A DNA stretch of 64,000 bases. Origin: an uncultured Candidatus Entotheonella sp. Its GTDB lineage: Bacteria > Tectomicrobia > Entotheonellia > Entotheonellales > Entotheonellaceae. Made by a program: the position numbers and the translations under genes. The DNA is taken from contig OX639990.1 of assembly GCA_951828535.1 (NCBI GenBank), positions 917,300 to 981,299 of the forward strand. Reading direction: 5' to 3'. Positions 17,436 to 25,781 of this stretch are shown piece after piece (the first letter of the stretch is position 1; each line of letters begins with the position of its first letter). The notes under the pieces were generated by a model. That model was not told where the DNA came from, did not search any database, and saw nothing but the letters and a program-made list of their open reading frames with translations.

Positions 17436-17852
17436 TTAGCTGGCTGGCTGAAACAGGGGAAGGGTGACGTCGTCGTTCAGTTTGTGAAATACCACCTCCA
17501 CCGGCATGTCGCAACGGATGATCTGCGGATCGGGCTCGACGTTGATGAGATTCGACAGCATGCGCGGTCCCTCCTCAAGCTGCACCATGGCCAGGACGTA
17601 GGGCAGGGGGGTCTTGACCTCGCGCACGAACGCCCGGTGGAGGATTTCAAATGAATACAGGGTGCCTTTGCCGCTGGCTTCGATCCAGGAGATGTTGCGG
17701 GAGTGGGTGAACGGGGAGACGGCGCGCGGGTAGAAGAAAACCTGGCCGGTGTCATCGCATCTGGGGAGCAGCAGCTTGCCTTCCTTCAGGCCGTCCCAGA
17801 ACGGCTTGGTTTCCGGGGTTATCGGGGCTGGCAAGGGGCGTTCGAGTTCCAT
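17436..17852 (-). CDS. DUF35 OB-fold protein, partner of the adjacent thiolase
   Basis: 138 aa starting MELERPLPAPITPETKPFWDGLKEG. It has the N-terminal helix-hook (PFWDGLKEGKLLLPRC), then the OB-fold (GKGTLYSFEILHRAF, YVLAMVQLEEGPRMLSNL). Family members normally carry a four-Cys zinc ribbon just after the hook; here only one Cys (RCDDTGQ) remains, so the ribbon is degenerate. Such proteins bind acyl-CoA and stabilise SCP-x thiolases. The start at 17852 was chosen for the conserved N-terminus and an upstream GGAAAG. Thirty-four bases separate it from the thiolase start. Confidence 0.8.
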   Translation of the reverse strand: MELERPLPAPITPETKPFWDGLKEGKLLLPRCDDTGQVFFYPRAVSPFTHSRNISWIEASGKGTLYSFEILHRAFVREVKTPLPYVLAMVQLEEGPRMLSNLINVEPDPQIIRCDMPVEVVFHKLNDDVTLPLFQPAS

Positions 17853-18045
17853 CGGCTTCCTTTCCGAGGCGTGGCCAAAGGCCGGTAACGGGTTGTGGTT
17901 GGCTGGGGCGCCACTATACGCTGATTGCCTGGCGGAATCTACGGGGCGACAGCGGGCGGTATTGACTCGCAAGGCCGTTTTGGTCATGCTGACGCACCCG
18001 GTTGCGCGCACGGAAATATGGTGGACCCAACTTAGGAGGATGGCC

Positions 18046-19239
18046 ATGTCCCGGCGTATGGACGTTTACCTGGAACCCCTGGTCGCGGCGGAGCGGTTCA
18101 TGTTCTACCAGACGGTGTGCGACTTCGCGCACCAGGAGATTGCGCCGCATTTGCTGAGCTGGGAACGACAACGCTGCCTGGTGCCCGAAAAGGCCGTACA
18201 GGCGATGGCGGATCTGGGACTGTTCGGCCTCACGGTTGCGGAAGAATACGGCGGCCAGGGAGGCTTGCAGACGGAGTTGGTGCTGATGGGCCTGGCGCTG
18301 GGCTACCACAGCCACAGTGTCGCCATCACGCCGGGCGCCGCTGCCAGCCTGGGCATCAAGCCGCTGCAACTGTGCGGGCGCGAAGATCAGAAGCAAGCCC
18401 ATCTCCCGGACTTGGCAGCGGGCCGCCGCATGTTCGTCTTCGGCCTGTCGGAACCAGGGCGCGGCTCGGACGCCGCCAATCCGCAAGTCACCGCCACGCG
18501 CGTCCCCGGCGGCTGGCGTTTGCACGGCGAAAAGTGTTGGTCCACCAACGCCAGATGGGCCAGCCACGTCGTCGTCCACGCCATGACCCGGCCGCAGAAC
18601 CCGCCCGGACACCGCTCCACCTGCTTCATCGTGCCGATGGACGATTCCAACGTCTCGTACCACGAAATGGGCGGCAAGGAAGTGTGGCTGCAATCCTCCA
18701 CCGGCGCCATCGCCCTGGACGGCGTCGAGGTGCCGGAATCGGCCATGCTGGGTGAGGAGGACGAGGGCTTCCAGGTGATGGTGACGACGCTGAACGGCGG
18801 TCGCCTGTTCATTGCTTCATTGGCACTGGCCTCGTTGGCGTTCGCGCTGGACGCCTGCCGCGCCTACGCACAGGAGCGCCGGCAGTTTGCCGACCTACCT
18901 ATCGGACGCTTTCAGCGCGTGCAGGACGTGCTGCTCGACATGGACATCGCCCTGGAGCAGGGCCTCACTTGGCTCATGCACTGCGTGGCCCAGTACGAGG
19001 CCGGCGATATGAGCCGCGAGTCGGCGGCCAAGGTCAAGATCGAGTGCTCGCGGCGCGCCTCGGAGCTGCTGCCGTTGGCCATGGAAATCTGCGGCGGTGT
19101 CGCCTGCCTCGACGAATTCGGGCTCACCCGCCATCAGCGCGACCTGTTCGTGTGCCGCGTCGGCGAGGGCAGCAATTTCGCCCTGAAGACTCTGGCGGTG
19201 CGGCCGCTGATGCCCAATATCCAGGAATTGTTGCACTAG
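18046..19239 (+). CDS. Acyl-CoA dehydrogenase family protein
   Basis: 397 aa. It carries the family motifs: GLFGLTVAEEYGGQGG, FVFGLSEPGRGSDAANPQV, GEKCWSTNARWASHVVVHA, GFQVMVTTLNGGRLFIASLALASLAFALDACRAYAQ, RRQFADLPIGRFQRVQDVL and at the C-terminus RVGEGSNFALKTLAVR, where the Glu sits where the catalytic base is found in many members. The start at 18046 has GGAGG six bases upstream (18035-18039). It is divergent from the DUF35/thiolase cluster and 11 bases before serC. Substrate unknown. Confidence 0.86.
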   Translation: MSRRMDVYLEPLVAAERFMFYQTVCDFAHQEIAPHLLSWERQRCLVPEKAVQAMADLGLFGLTVAEEYGGQGGLQTELVLMGLALGYHSHSVAITPGAAASLGIKPLQLCGREDQKQAHLPDLAAGRRMFVFGLSEPGRGSDAANPQVTATRVPGGWRLHGEKCWSTNARWASHVVVHAMTRPQNPPGHRSTCFIVPMDDSNVSYHEMGGKEVWLQSSTGAIALDGVEVPESAMLGEEDEGFQVMVTTLNGGRLFIASLALASLAFALDACRAYAQERRQFADLPIGRFQRVQDVLLDMDIALEQGLTWLMHCVAQYEAGDMSRESAAKVKIECSRRASELLPLAMEICGGVACLDEFGLTRHQRDLFVCRVGEGSNFALKTLAVRPLMPNIQELLH

Positions 19240-19250
19240 GCGAGGGAGTC

Positions 19251-20339
19251 ATGACGACGCGTGTCTATAATTTCAATGCCGGGCCTGCGACGCTGCCGCT
19301 ACCCGTCCTGCAGCAGGTGCAGGCGGACCTGCTCGATTTCGGCGGCACCGGCATGTCCATCCTGGAAACCAGCCACCGGGGTCCGGTGTACGACGAGATT
19401 CACCAACAGGCCATCGCCGACCTGCGGGAGCTGTTTGGCGGCAGCGACGATCATGCCATCCTGTTCATGGGCGGCGGTGCGCAGACGCAGTTCGCGCTGG
19501 TGCCGATGAATCTGCTGCCCCAGGGAAGGCACGCCGCCTACCTGGAGACCGGCGTCTGGGGTGAGGCGGCCCGCGAGGAAGCCGGCAAGATGGGCGACGC
19601 CCGCACCCTATGGTCCAGCGCCGCCAGCGGCCACGACCGCGTGCCCGGACCTGACGATTACCAAGTGCTCCCGGACGCCGCCTACCTGCACTACACCAGC
19701 AACAACTCGATCATGGGCACCCAATATGCCGCCGTTCCCGAAGCGGGCGAGGTGCCGCTAGTCTGCGACATGTCGTCGGACATCCTGAGCTATCCCATTG
19801 ATCTGAAGCGGTTCGGCCTCATCTACGGCGGCGCCCAGAAGAACATGGGGGCGGCCGGCGTCACCCTGGTGGTCATCCGGCGCGACCTGTTGGAACGTTG
19901 CCGCTCCGACCTGCCGACGATGCTGAGCTACGCCGGCATGGCCGCCACGAACTCGCTGCAGAACACGCCGCCGGTGTTCGCCATCTACATTGTCGGCTTG
20001 GTCGCCCGGCGCATGCTGGAGCAGGGCGGCATGGGGGCGGTGGCGGCCTACAACGACAAGAAGGCTGGGTTGCTGTACGGCGCCATCGACAATTCCGGCG
20101 GCTTTTACCGCGGTCACGCGCAGCCGGGCAGCCGCTCGCGCATGAACGTTACCTTCCACCTGCCGAACGAGGACTTGACGGCGCTGTTCGTCAGTGAGGC
20201 TGCTGAGGAGGGACTGCAGGGTCTGAAAGGGCATCAGGCCCTCGGCGGTATTCGCGTTTCCCTATACAACGCCGTGACCGTCGAGGCCGGGCGCGCCCTG
20301 GCGGACTTCATGGCGGCGTTTCACAAGCGGCATGGCTGA
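19251..20339 (+). CDS. serC: Phosphoserine aminotransferase
   Basis: 362 aa, usual length. It starts with the conserved VYNFNAGPATLPLPVL and has SHRGPVYDEIH, FMGGGAQTQFALVPMNLL, DMSSDILSYPID and the PLP lysine in YGGAQKNMG (K197). The C-terminus has SRMNVTFHLPNEDL and GHQALGGIRVSLYNAV. It converts 3-phosphohydroxypyruvate to phosphoserine with glutamate, in serine and pyridoxal phosphate synthesis. GAGGGAG precedes the ATG. It lies in a plus-strand run from the acyl-CoA dehydrogenase to the deoxyhypusine-synthase-like gene. Confidence 0.95.
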   Translation: MTTRVYNFNAGPATLPLPVLQQVQADLLDFGGTGMSILETSHRGPVYDEIHQQAIADLRELFGGSDDHAILFMGGGAQTQFALVPMNLLPQGRHAAYLETGVWGEAAREEAGKMGDARTLWSSAASGHDRVPGPDDYQVLPDAAYLHYTSNNSIMGTQYAAVPEAGEVPLVCDMSSDILSYPIDLKRFGLIYGGAQKNMGAAGVTLVVIRRDLLERCRSDLPTMLSYAGMAATNSLQNTPPVFAIYIVGLVARRMLEQGGMGAVAAYNDKKAGLLYGAIDNSGGFYRGHAQPGSRSRMNVTFHLPNEDLTALFVSEAAEEGLQGLKGHQALGGIRVSLYNAVTVEAGRALADFMAAFHKRHG

Positions 20340-20360
20340 GCGGTACCGGGAAGGGAGGAC

Positions 20361-21302
20361 GTGAAAGCGCGGTACATGTCGTTCAAACCGTTCGTGCTTT
20401 GGCGGAACGTCGGGCGTCCCATCGACTGGCCAGAGCAGTTCGGCTCGCAGGCCCCTCTGGAAGTGGAAATCGGTTTTGGGAACGGTGAATTTCTGGTGCG
20501 CCGGGCGCAGCAGCAACCGGGTCGGAACTTCGTCGGTGTCGAGATCGAGTGGGCGCCGGTGCAGCGCGCCCTGCGGCGCATTGCAAAATCGCGGCTCACC
20601 AACGTTCGCTTCTTACTTGTTGACGCCCATCCGGCGCTACAGCGTCTCTTTGAGCCCCTTACCTTGCGGCGTGTCTACAGCCTGTTCCCGTGCCCGTGGC
20701 CGAAGGAGCGCCACGCCAAGCATCGCCTGTTTTCGCACGCCTTCCTCACGCTCCTCAACAGCCGCCTGCAGCCGGGCGGGGAGGTGCTCGTCGTTACCGA
20801 CCAGGAGCCCTATCTGCGCTGGGTGTTGGAACAAATTCCCGGCAGCGGCTTCGAGGGGGATTGGCGGGTCATCGCGCCGCATTTTCGCACCAAGTACGAA
20901 CGCAAGTGGGTGGCCGGCGGGCAACGGGAGTTTTATGAACTGCGACTGCAAAAAATCGCGCATCACGCCGTGCCGCTGACCAAGGAGATTGACGTGCAGG
21001 CTCGCCGCGTGGCCCGATTCGATCCTCAAAGCTTGGAACTACCTCGGGCCGGCAAGCTTTGTGCCGGCCACCCGCCGATTACCGTCCGCTGCCGGGACTT
21101 TCTATACGACCCAGAGCGCCGCAGGGCCATGGTCGCGGTGCTCGTCGCCGAGGCCGACCTGACACAGGATTTCTGGATCGAGATTGCCTGCCGCGGCGAT
21201 CATTGGACCATCCGTCCCGCCCGCGGCTGCGGCGTCGTGCCCACCGCCGGCGTGCAGCGCGCTGTCGATCTGATCTGGGAAGCGGCCTCCGGCCAGGCAT
21301 GA
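20361..21302 (+). CDS. TrmB-like tRNA (guanine-N7) methyltransferase with C-terminal extension
   Basis: 313 aa. Residues about 20-210 match TrmB: EVEIGFGNGEFL (AdoMet motif I), VGVEIEWAPVQRAL, the SLFPCPWPKERHAKHR signature (normally PDPWPKxRHxKRR) and GGEVLVVTDQEPYL. The family adds m7G46 to tRNA. About 100 further residues follow (from about 215), beta-rich, with RRRAMVAVLVAEADL and CRGDHWTIRPARG; this tail is not part of ordinary TrmB and I do not recognise it. The GTG at 20361 sits close behind GGGAGGA; the ATG at 20376 is an alternative. Its stop overlaps the next gene's region (ATGA at 21299-21302). Confidence 0.8.
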   Translation: MKARYMSFKPFVLWRNVGRPIDWPEQFGSQAPLEVEIGFGNGEFLVRRAQQQPGRNFVGVEIEWAPVQRALRRIAKSRLTNVRFLLVDAHPALQRLFEPLTLRRVYSLFPCPWPKERHAKHRLFSHAFLTLLNSRLQPGGEVLVVTDQEPYLRWVLEQIPGSGFEGDWRVIAPHFRTKYERKWVAGGQREFYELRLQKIAHHAVPLTKEIDVQARRVARFDPQSLELPRAGKLCAGHPPITVRCRDFLYDPERRRAMVAVLVAEADLTQDFWIEIACRGDHWTIRPARGCGVVPTAGVQRAVDLIWEAASGQA

Positions 21303-21313
21303 AGGAGACCCCC

Positions 21314-22384
21314 ATGCAGCCCGATCCCTCATCCGGCCCCCGTACCGATCTGCGGGACGGTTTTTCGGACCAACTGCGCCCGACCGTAGCCCTCGACTTG
21401 GCGAATGTTGAGAGCTTCTCAGACCTCGTGGCAGCCATGAGCCAGACGGCCTTTGGCGGGCGCAATCTCGGCGAGGCCGCCGACGTGCTGTACGACATGG
21501 TCGCCGATCCGGACTGCTTCGTGGTGGGCACCTTCTCGGGCGCCATGACCATCGCCAAAATGGGTCTGGTGCTCTCCGACATGATCGAGCACCGCATGCT
21601 CGACGCCGTGGTGTCCACCGGCGCCCTGATGGCGCACGGCTTTGTCGAAGCCTCCGGCCGCACGCATTTCAAGTACGATCCCGCCATGGACGACCGCGAG
21701 TTGTATTACCGCGGCTATAACCGCGTCTACGACACGCTCGAGTTGGAACAGAACCTTGACGACATTTTTCACATTCTGGTGCGCGTGCTGGAAACCGTCG
21801 ATCCGGCCCACACCCTGAGCAGCCGTGAGATCAACCGTCTGATCGGGGCTTATCTGCTGGAACAGGGGGCGGGACGCGGCATTTTGCAAAGCGCCTGCAA
21901 GCACCAGGTGCCGGTCTACGTGCCGGCCTTCACCGATTCCGAGCTGGGGTTGGATTTCGCGTTTTACAACCGCCAGCAGCGTATTGCCGGCAAGCCGGCG
22001 TTCAGCTTCGACCCGTTTCTGGACCTGGATGACTACGCCGACCGCCTGCGTCCCCGTGAGACGCTGGGCATTTTCACCATCGGCGGCGGCGTGCCTCGCA
22101 ACTGGGCGCAGCAAGTCGGCCCGTATCTGGACTACATCCAGAAACGTATTGGTCACGGCGGCGCCTTCCGGCGTTTTACGTACGGCGTACGCATCTGCCC
22201 CGAGCCGGTGCACTGGGGCGGCTTGTCCGGCTGCACCTATGCCGAGGGCATTTCGTGGGGCAAATTCGTGCCGCCCAACGAGGGCGGACGCTTCGCCGAA
22301 GTGCCGTGCGACGCCACCATCGCTTGGCCGCTGCTCGTCAAGAGCGTGCAGGAGCGCCTGGCGGCGGGGTGCTGGAAAGAATAA
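21314..22384 (+). CDS. Deoxyhypusine-synthase-like enzyme
   Basis: 356 aa. It has the DHS-fold signatures TFSGAMTIAKMGLVLSDMI, VVSTGALMAHG, YVPAFTDSELG, IFTIGGGVPRNWAQQV and EGISWGKF, whose lysine (K317) aligns with the lysine that forms the enzyme-aminobutyl intermediate in deoxyhypusine synthase. Bacterial members of this superfamily use spermidine/putrescine and NAD to make homospermidine-type products or modify unknown targets, because bacteria lack eIF5A. The start at 21314 has AAGGAG at 21302-21307; an ATG at 21299 overlaps the trmB stop. It is the last gene of the serC run. Confidence 0.85.
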   Translation: MQPDPSSGPRTDLRDGFSDQLRPTVALDLANVESFSDLVAAMSQTAFGGRNLGEAADVLYDMVADPDCFVVGTFSGAMTIAKMGLVLSDMIEHRMLDAVVSTGALMAHGFVEASGRTHFKYDPAMDDRELYYRGYNRVYDTLELEQNLDDIFHILVRVLETVDPAHTLSSREINRLIGAYLLEQGAGRGILQSACKHQVPVYVPAFTDSELGLDFAFYNRQQRIAGKPAFSFDPFLDLDDYADRLRPRETLGIFTIGGGVPRNWAQQVGPYLDYIQKRIGHGGAFRRFTYGVRICPEPVHWGGLSGCTYAEGISWGKFVPPNEGGRFAEVPCDATIAWPLLVKSVQERLAAGCWKE

Positions 22385-22532
22385 TTTCTTGATATTGGGT
22401 CTTGAATAATTCGCGGGATGGTGAGACCCTTGCGACAGGCTCTCGATTCTGATGAACTCCCAATCTCCAGGAATGACGGGGAGGGTAGTTTAGGGTCAGT
22501 CTTTTGGGTTTTAAGTGAGGGAGGAGATCCGA

Positions 22533-23423
22533 GTGAAACCCCTTAACAAATCTGATGTAACGGGTATATTATCCGTATTGGCCATAATCATCGCTTGTGT
22601 GACGCTTTATGTCGAATTTTTCCGACCTTTAACAGTGGATCTTGCTGTCTCACGTTATGCCTTTATTTCGAACACAAGGGGAGGCATTCCGGACATTCAG
22701 CTTTTTCTTTCACTCCGGGCAAACGGACCGTCGACAAAGACCATAAGCATTGATACTCCAGAAGTCACTCTAAAGAGATTGCCAACGAATGACAGCATTA
22801 AAGACAGCTTTAAATTAGTAAGTGGTCCCAGCGGCGACGAATTCCCCGTTGTTCTGGGAGGCGGAGATGTGGTTACTCACAGTTTGCTTTTTCAAGTTGA
22901 TGACAATGTACCGGAACGGATTAAGCGATACGATGAGTGGTGCGATAATCTCCTCAAAGCCTTCCAAGGTCAGGCCGCTGAGGTGGAGGGAATTCGCAGG
23001 GTGTTGAAAAGAGATTATCTTCCGTCCAGTGTTAGTCAGGTGAGGGCTTCCCAGGAGGACAATTCTTCCGATGAAGAATCCCACGGTATCGGGAGTGGGC
23101 ACGGTATCGGGAGTGGGCACGGTATCGGGAGTGGGCACGGTATCGGGAGTGGGATGGAACAATTTCAGGAACTCCGAGGGGAGCGGGAGTTAGATGAGAA
23201 AATCCAAACTCTACTTGAATTAGCCTCTGTGGAAACTCTCAGGAGTATTTTGTTCTTCGTTTCTGGCAATTACGAAATGCAAATTGAGGTATTGGATCGT
23301 ACTGGTAAGACCCTTGTGGCTCACAAGCGCAATTTCTCAATCGACGAAATTTCCTCCAAGACACTTCGATATAGGTTCAATGTAAATATGCGAATTAGAA
23401 CGCAGGAAACTGACAGTACTTAA
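22533..23423 (+). CDS. AT-rich hypothetical membrane protein with a tandem-repeat insert
   Basis: 296 aa with a GTG start after GGAGGAG (22522-22528). One N-terminal transmembrane helix (about residues 9-30, ILSVLAIIIACVTLYVEFF) precedes a beta-rich extracytoplasmic domain (LAVSRYAFISNTRGG, PDIQLFLSLRANGPS). A hydrophilic linker carries four GIGSGH-type hexapeptides encoded by perfect 18-bp repeats. The C-terminal part has VETLRSILFFVSGNYEMQIEVL, again beta-rich. Base composition is clearly lower in GC than the flanks, so it was probably acquired. No family recognised. Confidence 0.65.
   Translation: MKPLNKSDVTGILSVLAIIIACVTLYVEFFRPLTVDLAVSRYAFISNTRGGIPDIQLFLSLRANGPSTKTISIDTPEVTLKRLPTNDSIKDSFKLVSGPSGDEFPVVLGGGDVVTHSLLFQVDDNVPERIKRYDEWCDNLLKAFQGQAAEVEGIRRVLKRDYLPSSVSQVRASQEDNSSDEESHGIGSGHGIGSGHGIGSGHGIGSGMEQFQELRGERELDEKIQTLLELASVETLRSILFFVSGNYEMQIEVLDRTGKTLVAHKRNFSIDEISSKTLRYRFNVNMRIRTQETDST
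23082..23153 (+). repeat. Perfect 18-bp tandem repeat, four copies, inside the coding region
   Basis: Unit cacggtatcgggagtggg, four identical copies in frame, each encoding HGIGSG. Identity of all copies suggests recent expansion by slippage. Confidence 0.95.
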
Positions 23424-23755
23424 TCCGTGGGTCCCGAGAAGTAGGGAGCGGCTGCTGGCTCTTGCTGTTACTCTAGGGCCTTCTTTGATGAGCTTCTTCA
23501 ACGCCCTATCCCCAGTGTTAGATCCGCACACATCGCCTTGAGTTCAATTGGCTCGCTTCCCGTCCCTCTGAGTCGTGTCAGTTCTATGGAACTCATGCTT
23601 CTGCTTCGACTCCTAAATTGCGAAGGCTTGTATCGTTTGCGTGCTCATTGCGGGTCTATCTCTACTCCTCGCCTGATGTCGTCGGTTTCAAATCTATGGG
23701 TCCTACGTCTCCGCGAAGCTTTTTTTCTGTCGCAATCCTGTCTTTCATAACGCTA
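23424..23755. other. AT-rich spacer without a recognisable gene
   Basis: Between the repeat-bearing ORF and the IS5-family element. The short ORF at 23538-23750 has no ribosome site and no family features. Nothing else is recognised. Confidence 0.5.
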
Positions 23756-24599
23756 GGCTCAGGACCTATAAAAGGTTTATGATCGGGCATGACTGATTCA
23801 AGACCCTAAGACCATCAGGAGATTCGTCATGCCCGAGCACTATTTCTGGCTATCCGAGGCGCAGTTTGCCCGCCTTCAGCCCCTGCTGCCCAACAAGGTG
23901 CGCGGCGTCCCACGCGTCGATGACCGAAAGGTCATCAGCGGCATCATCCATGTCATCCGATATGGGTTGATGTGGCGCGACGCGCCCGCCTGCTACGGGC
24001 CACACAAGACCCTCTACAACCGTTTTGTGCGCTGGAGCAAGGGCGGTGTGTTCGACCGTATCTTCCAAGCCCTGGCCGCCGAAAGCACGGCCACCGGGAC
24101 CGTCATGATCGATAGCACGCATCTCAAGGCGCATCGCACCGCCGCCAGCCTGCTCAAAAAGGGGTGCTTTCGCGCTGCATCGGACGTAGCCGAGGTGGAC
24201 TCAACTCGAAACTCCACGCCGTCTGCGACGGCGATGGCAAGCCCTTGATCCTGCTGTTGACGGCGGGTCAAGTCAGCGACTACCTTGGCGCTGATGCGGT
24301 GTTGCCTGTACTCCCGAATGCCGAGGTTTTGATTGCCGACAAGGGCTATGACAGTGACGGGTTGCGCAAGGCTTTTGCCGAGCGCGGCATCAAGCCTTGC
24401 ATTCCAGGCCGCGCCAACCGTAAAGAGCCGATTGTCTACGACACGAAGCTTTACAAGAGCCGTAATCTCATTGAGCGCCTGTTTGGCAGGCTGAAGGATT
24501 GGCGCCGCATCGCCACGCGATACGACCGCTGTGCGCACACCTTTTACAGCGCCATCTGTATTGCTGCCACGGTTATCTTCTGGTTATGAGTCCTGAGCC
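23756..24599 (+). mobile_element. IS5-family insertion sequence (IS427/IS1031-like)
   Basis: 844 bp. The terminal inverted repeats are GGCTCAGGACCTATAA on the left (23756-23771) and the complement of GGCTCAGGACTCATAA on the right (ending 24599). It is flanked by TA on both sides inside what was a CTAG target (left cTA, right TAg), as expected for this IS5 subgroup. One transposase is encoded by two overlapping frames. It is inserted just upstream of the glycosyltransferase coding region. Confidence 0.92.
23829..24589 (+). CDS. IS5-family transposase, two frames joined by a -1 frameshift
   Basis: Frame one (23829-24248) begins MPEHYFWLSEAQFARLQPLLP and carries the N-terminal DUF4096-like domain and the first catalytic Asp (MIDSTHLK). 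Frame two (through 24589) continues GVLSRCIGRSRGGLNSKLHA and carries LIADKGYDS (second Asp) and the NLIERLFGRLKDWRRIATRYD block with the catalytic Glu. The frames overlap at an A5G4 run (24156-24164, ctc aaa aag ggg), a likely slippery site for -1 frameshifting as known in related IS427-group elements. All DDE residues are present, so the element may be active. Confidence 0.88.
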
Positions 24600-25656
24600 T
24601 AGACTAATTGTGACTTATGCTTCCCGCTGGACAGTTTGGGTGGCAGCCGCATCCCATCCTCGTGTGTCCATACTGCTGCCGGCTTGGAACGCCGCGAAAA
24701 CGCTCCCCGCCTGCCTGCGCAGCCTGCAACGCCAGAGCGAAGGCCGTTGGCACTGTGTGGTCGTCGATGACGGCTCGGACGACGACACCCTGACGTGCGT
24801 CCGCCACGTTGCCGCTGAGGACCCGCGCTTTGAGATCGTCAGCACACCCCATCGCGGCATCGTTGCCGCCCTGAACACCGGGCTGCAGCGGTGCCGCGCG
24901 CCCCTGATCGCCCGCATGGACGCCGACGACCTGATGCACCGACACCGCTTGGCGGCTCAGACCCAGGCGCTGCGGGCCGATCCCCGACTTGCTGCCGTCG
25001 GTTGCCACGTTCGCCTGTTTCCACGCAGCCATCTACGCCCCGGCCGGCGTTCTTACGAGCGCTGGTTGAACAGCCTGGAGTCGGCAGACCGGGTACGGCA
25101 GGACGCCTTCGTCGAGTGCCCGGTGGCGCACCCGACGCTGATGATGCGCCGCGCCCTGTTAATGGACCTCGGCTACCGTGACTGCGGCTGGCCGGAGGAT
25201 TACGATCTGCTGCTGCGCGCCCTGACGCGCGGCTGGCGGGTGGGCATGGTACCGCAGCGGCTGTTAAGTTGGCGCGACGCCCCGCAGCGTCTTTCCCGCA
25301 CCCATCCGGCCTACGATCTGGCCCGCTTCACGGCCTGCAAGGCCGCCTTTCTTGCTGATTACTTTCTGGCGGATGCGGATACCTACGTGTTGTGGGGATA
25401 CGGTAGTACCGGCAAGGCGCTGCGGCGGGCCCTGTTGCAGCATGGCAAGACGCCCTCGCACATCGTCGAGTTGCATCCTGGGCGACTGGGCAAGCGGATT
25501 CACGGCGCTCCGGTCATCCCACCGCCAGCGCTGTCGAGCCTGCCGCGGCGACCGCTGATCGCCTCGGTGGCCGGTGAGCAGGCGAGGGGCGAGATTCGCG
25601 ATGTCCTTGGGCGTATGGGCTTTGTCGACGGACGGGATTTCTTCTGCGCGGCCTGA
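24586..25656 (+). CDS. Family 2 glycosyltransferase, 5' end formed by an IS
   Basis: About 356 aa in the longest reading from the ATG at 24586. Residues from about 25 match GT2: PRVSILLPAWNAAKTLPACLRSL, VVDDGSDDDT, ARMDADDLMHRHRLA (the DxD metal site) and GWPEDYDLLLRAL. The last about 110 aa form a Rossmann-like tail (YVLWGYGSTGKALRRALLQHG) seen in some sugar-transfer enzymes. The ATG at 24586 lies inside the right inverted repeat of the IS5-family element and has no ribosome site; GTG at 24610 is another choice. The original start was probably displaced by the insertion, so expression is uncertain. Confidence 0.78.
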   Translation: MSPEPRLIVTYASRWTVWVAAASHPRVSILLPAWNAAKTLPACLRSLQRQSEGRWHCVVVDDGSDDDTLTCVRHVAAEDPRFEIVSTPHRGIVAALNTGLQRCRAPLIARMDADDLMHRHRLAAQTQALRADPRLAAVGCHVRLFPRSHLRPGRRSYERWLNSLESADRVRQDAFVECPVAHPTLMMRRALLMDLGYRDCGWPEDYDLLLRALTRGWRVGMVPQRLLSWRDAPQRLSRTHPAYDLARFTACKAAFLADYFLADADTYVLWGYGSTGKALRRALLQHGKTPSHIVELHPGRLGKRIHGAPVIPPPALSSLPRRPLIASVAGEQARGEIRDVLGRMGFVDGRDFFCAA

Positions 25657-25781
25657 CCTCGTCCTTGAGCGCTGAGCGGCACGTCACCGATTCCCGCTAC
25701 AGAAGCCCAGGGCAGCGTGATACGATAGGCTCCAATGGCTCCCGCAAGATATTCTGGCCTCGTCTCTCACCTGGATCCAGC

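Noticed and set aside
23082-23153. Tandem repeats as a possible CRISPR array
   Set aside because: Units are contiguous, without spacers, and lie in frame within a coding region.
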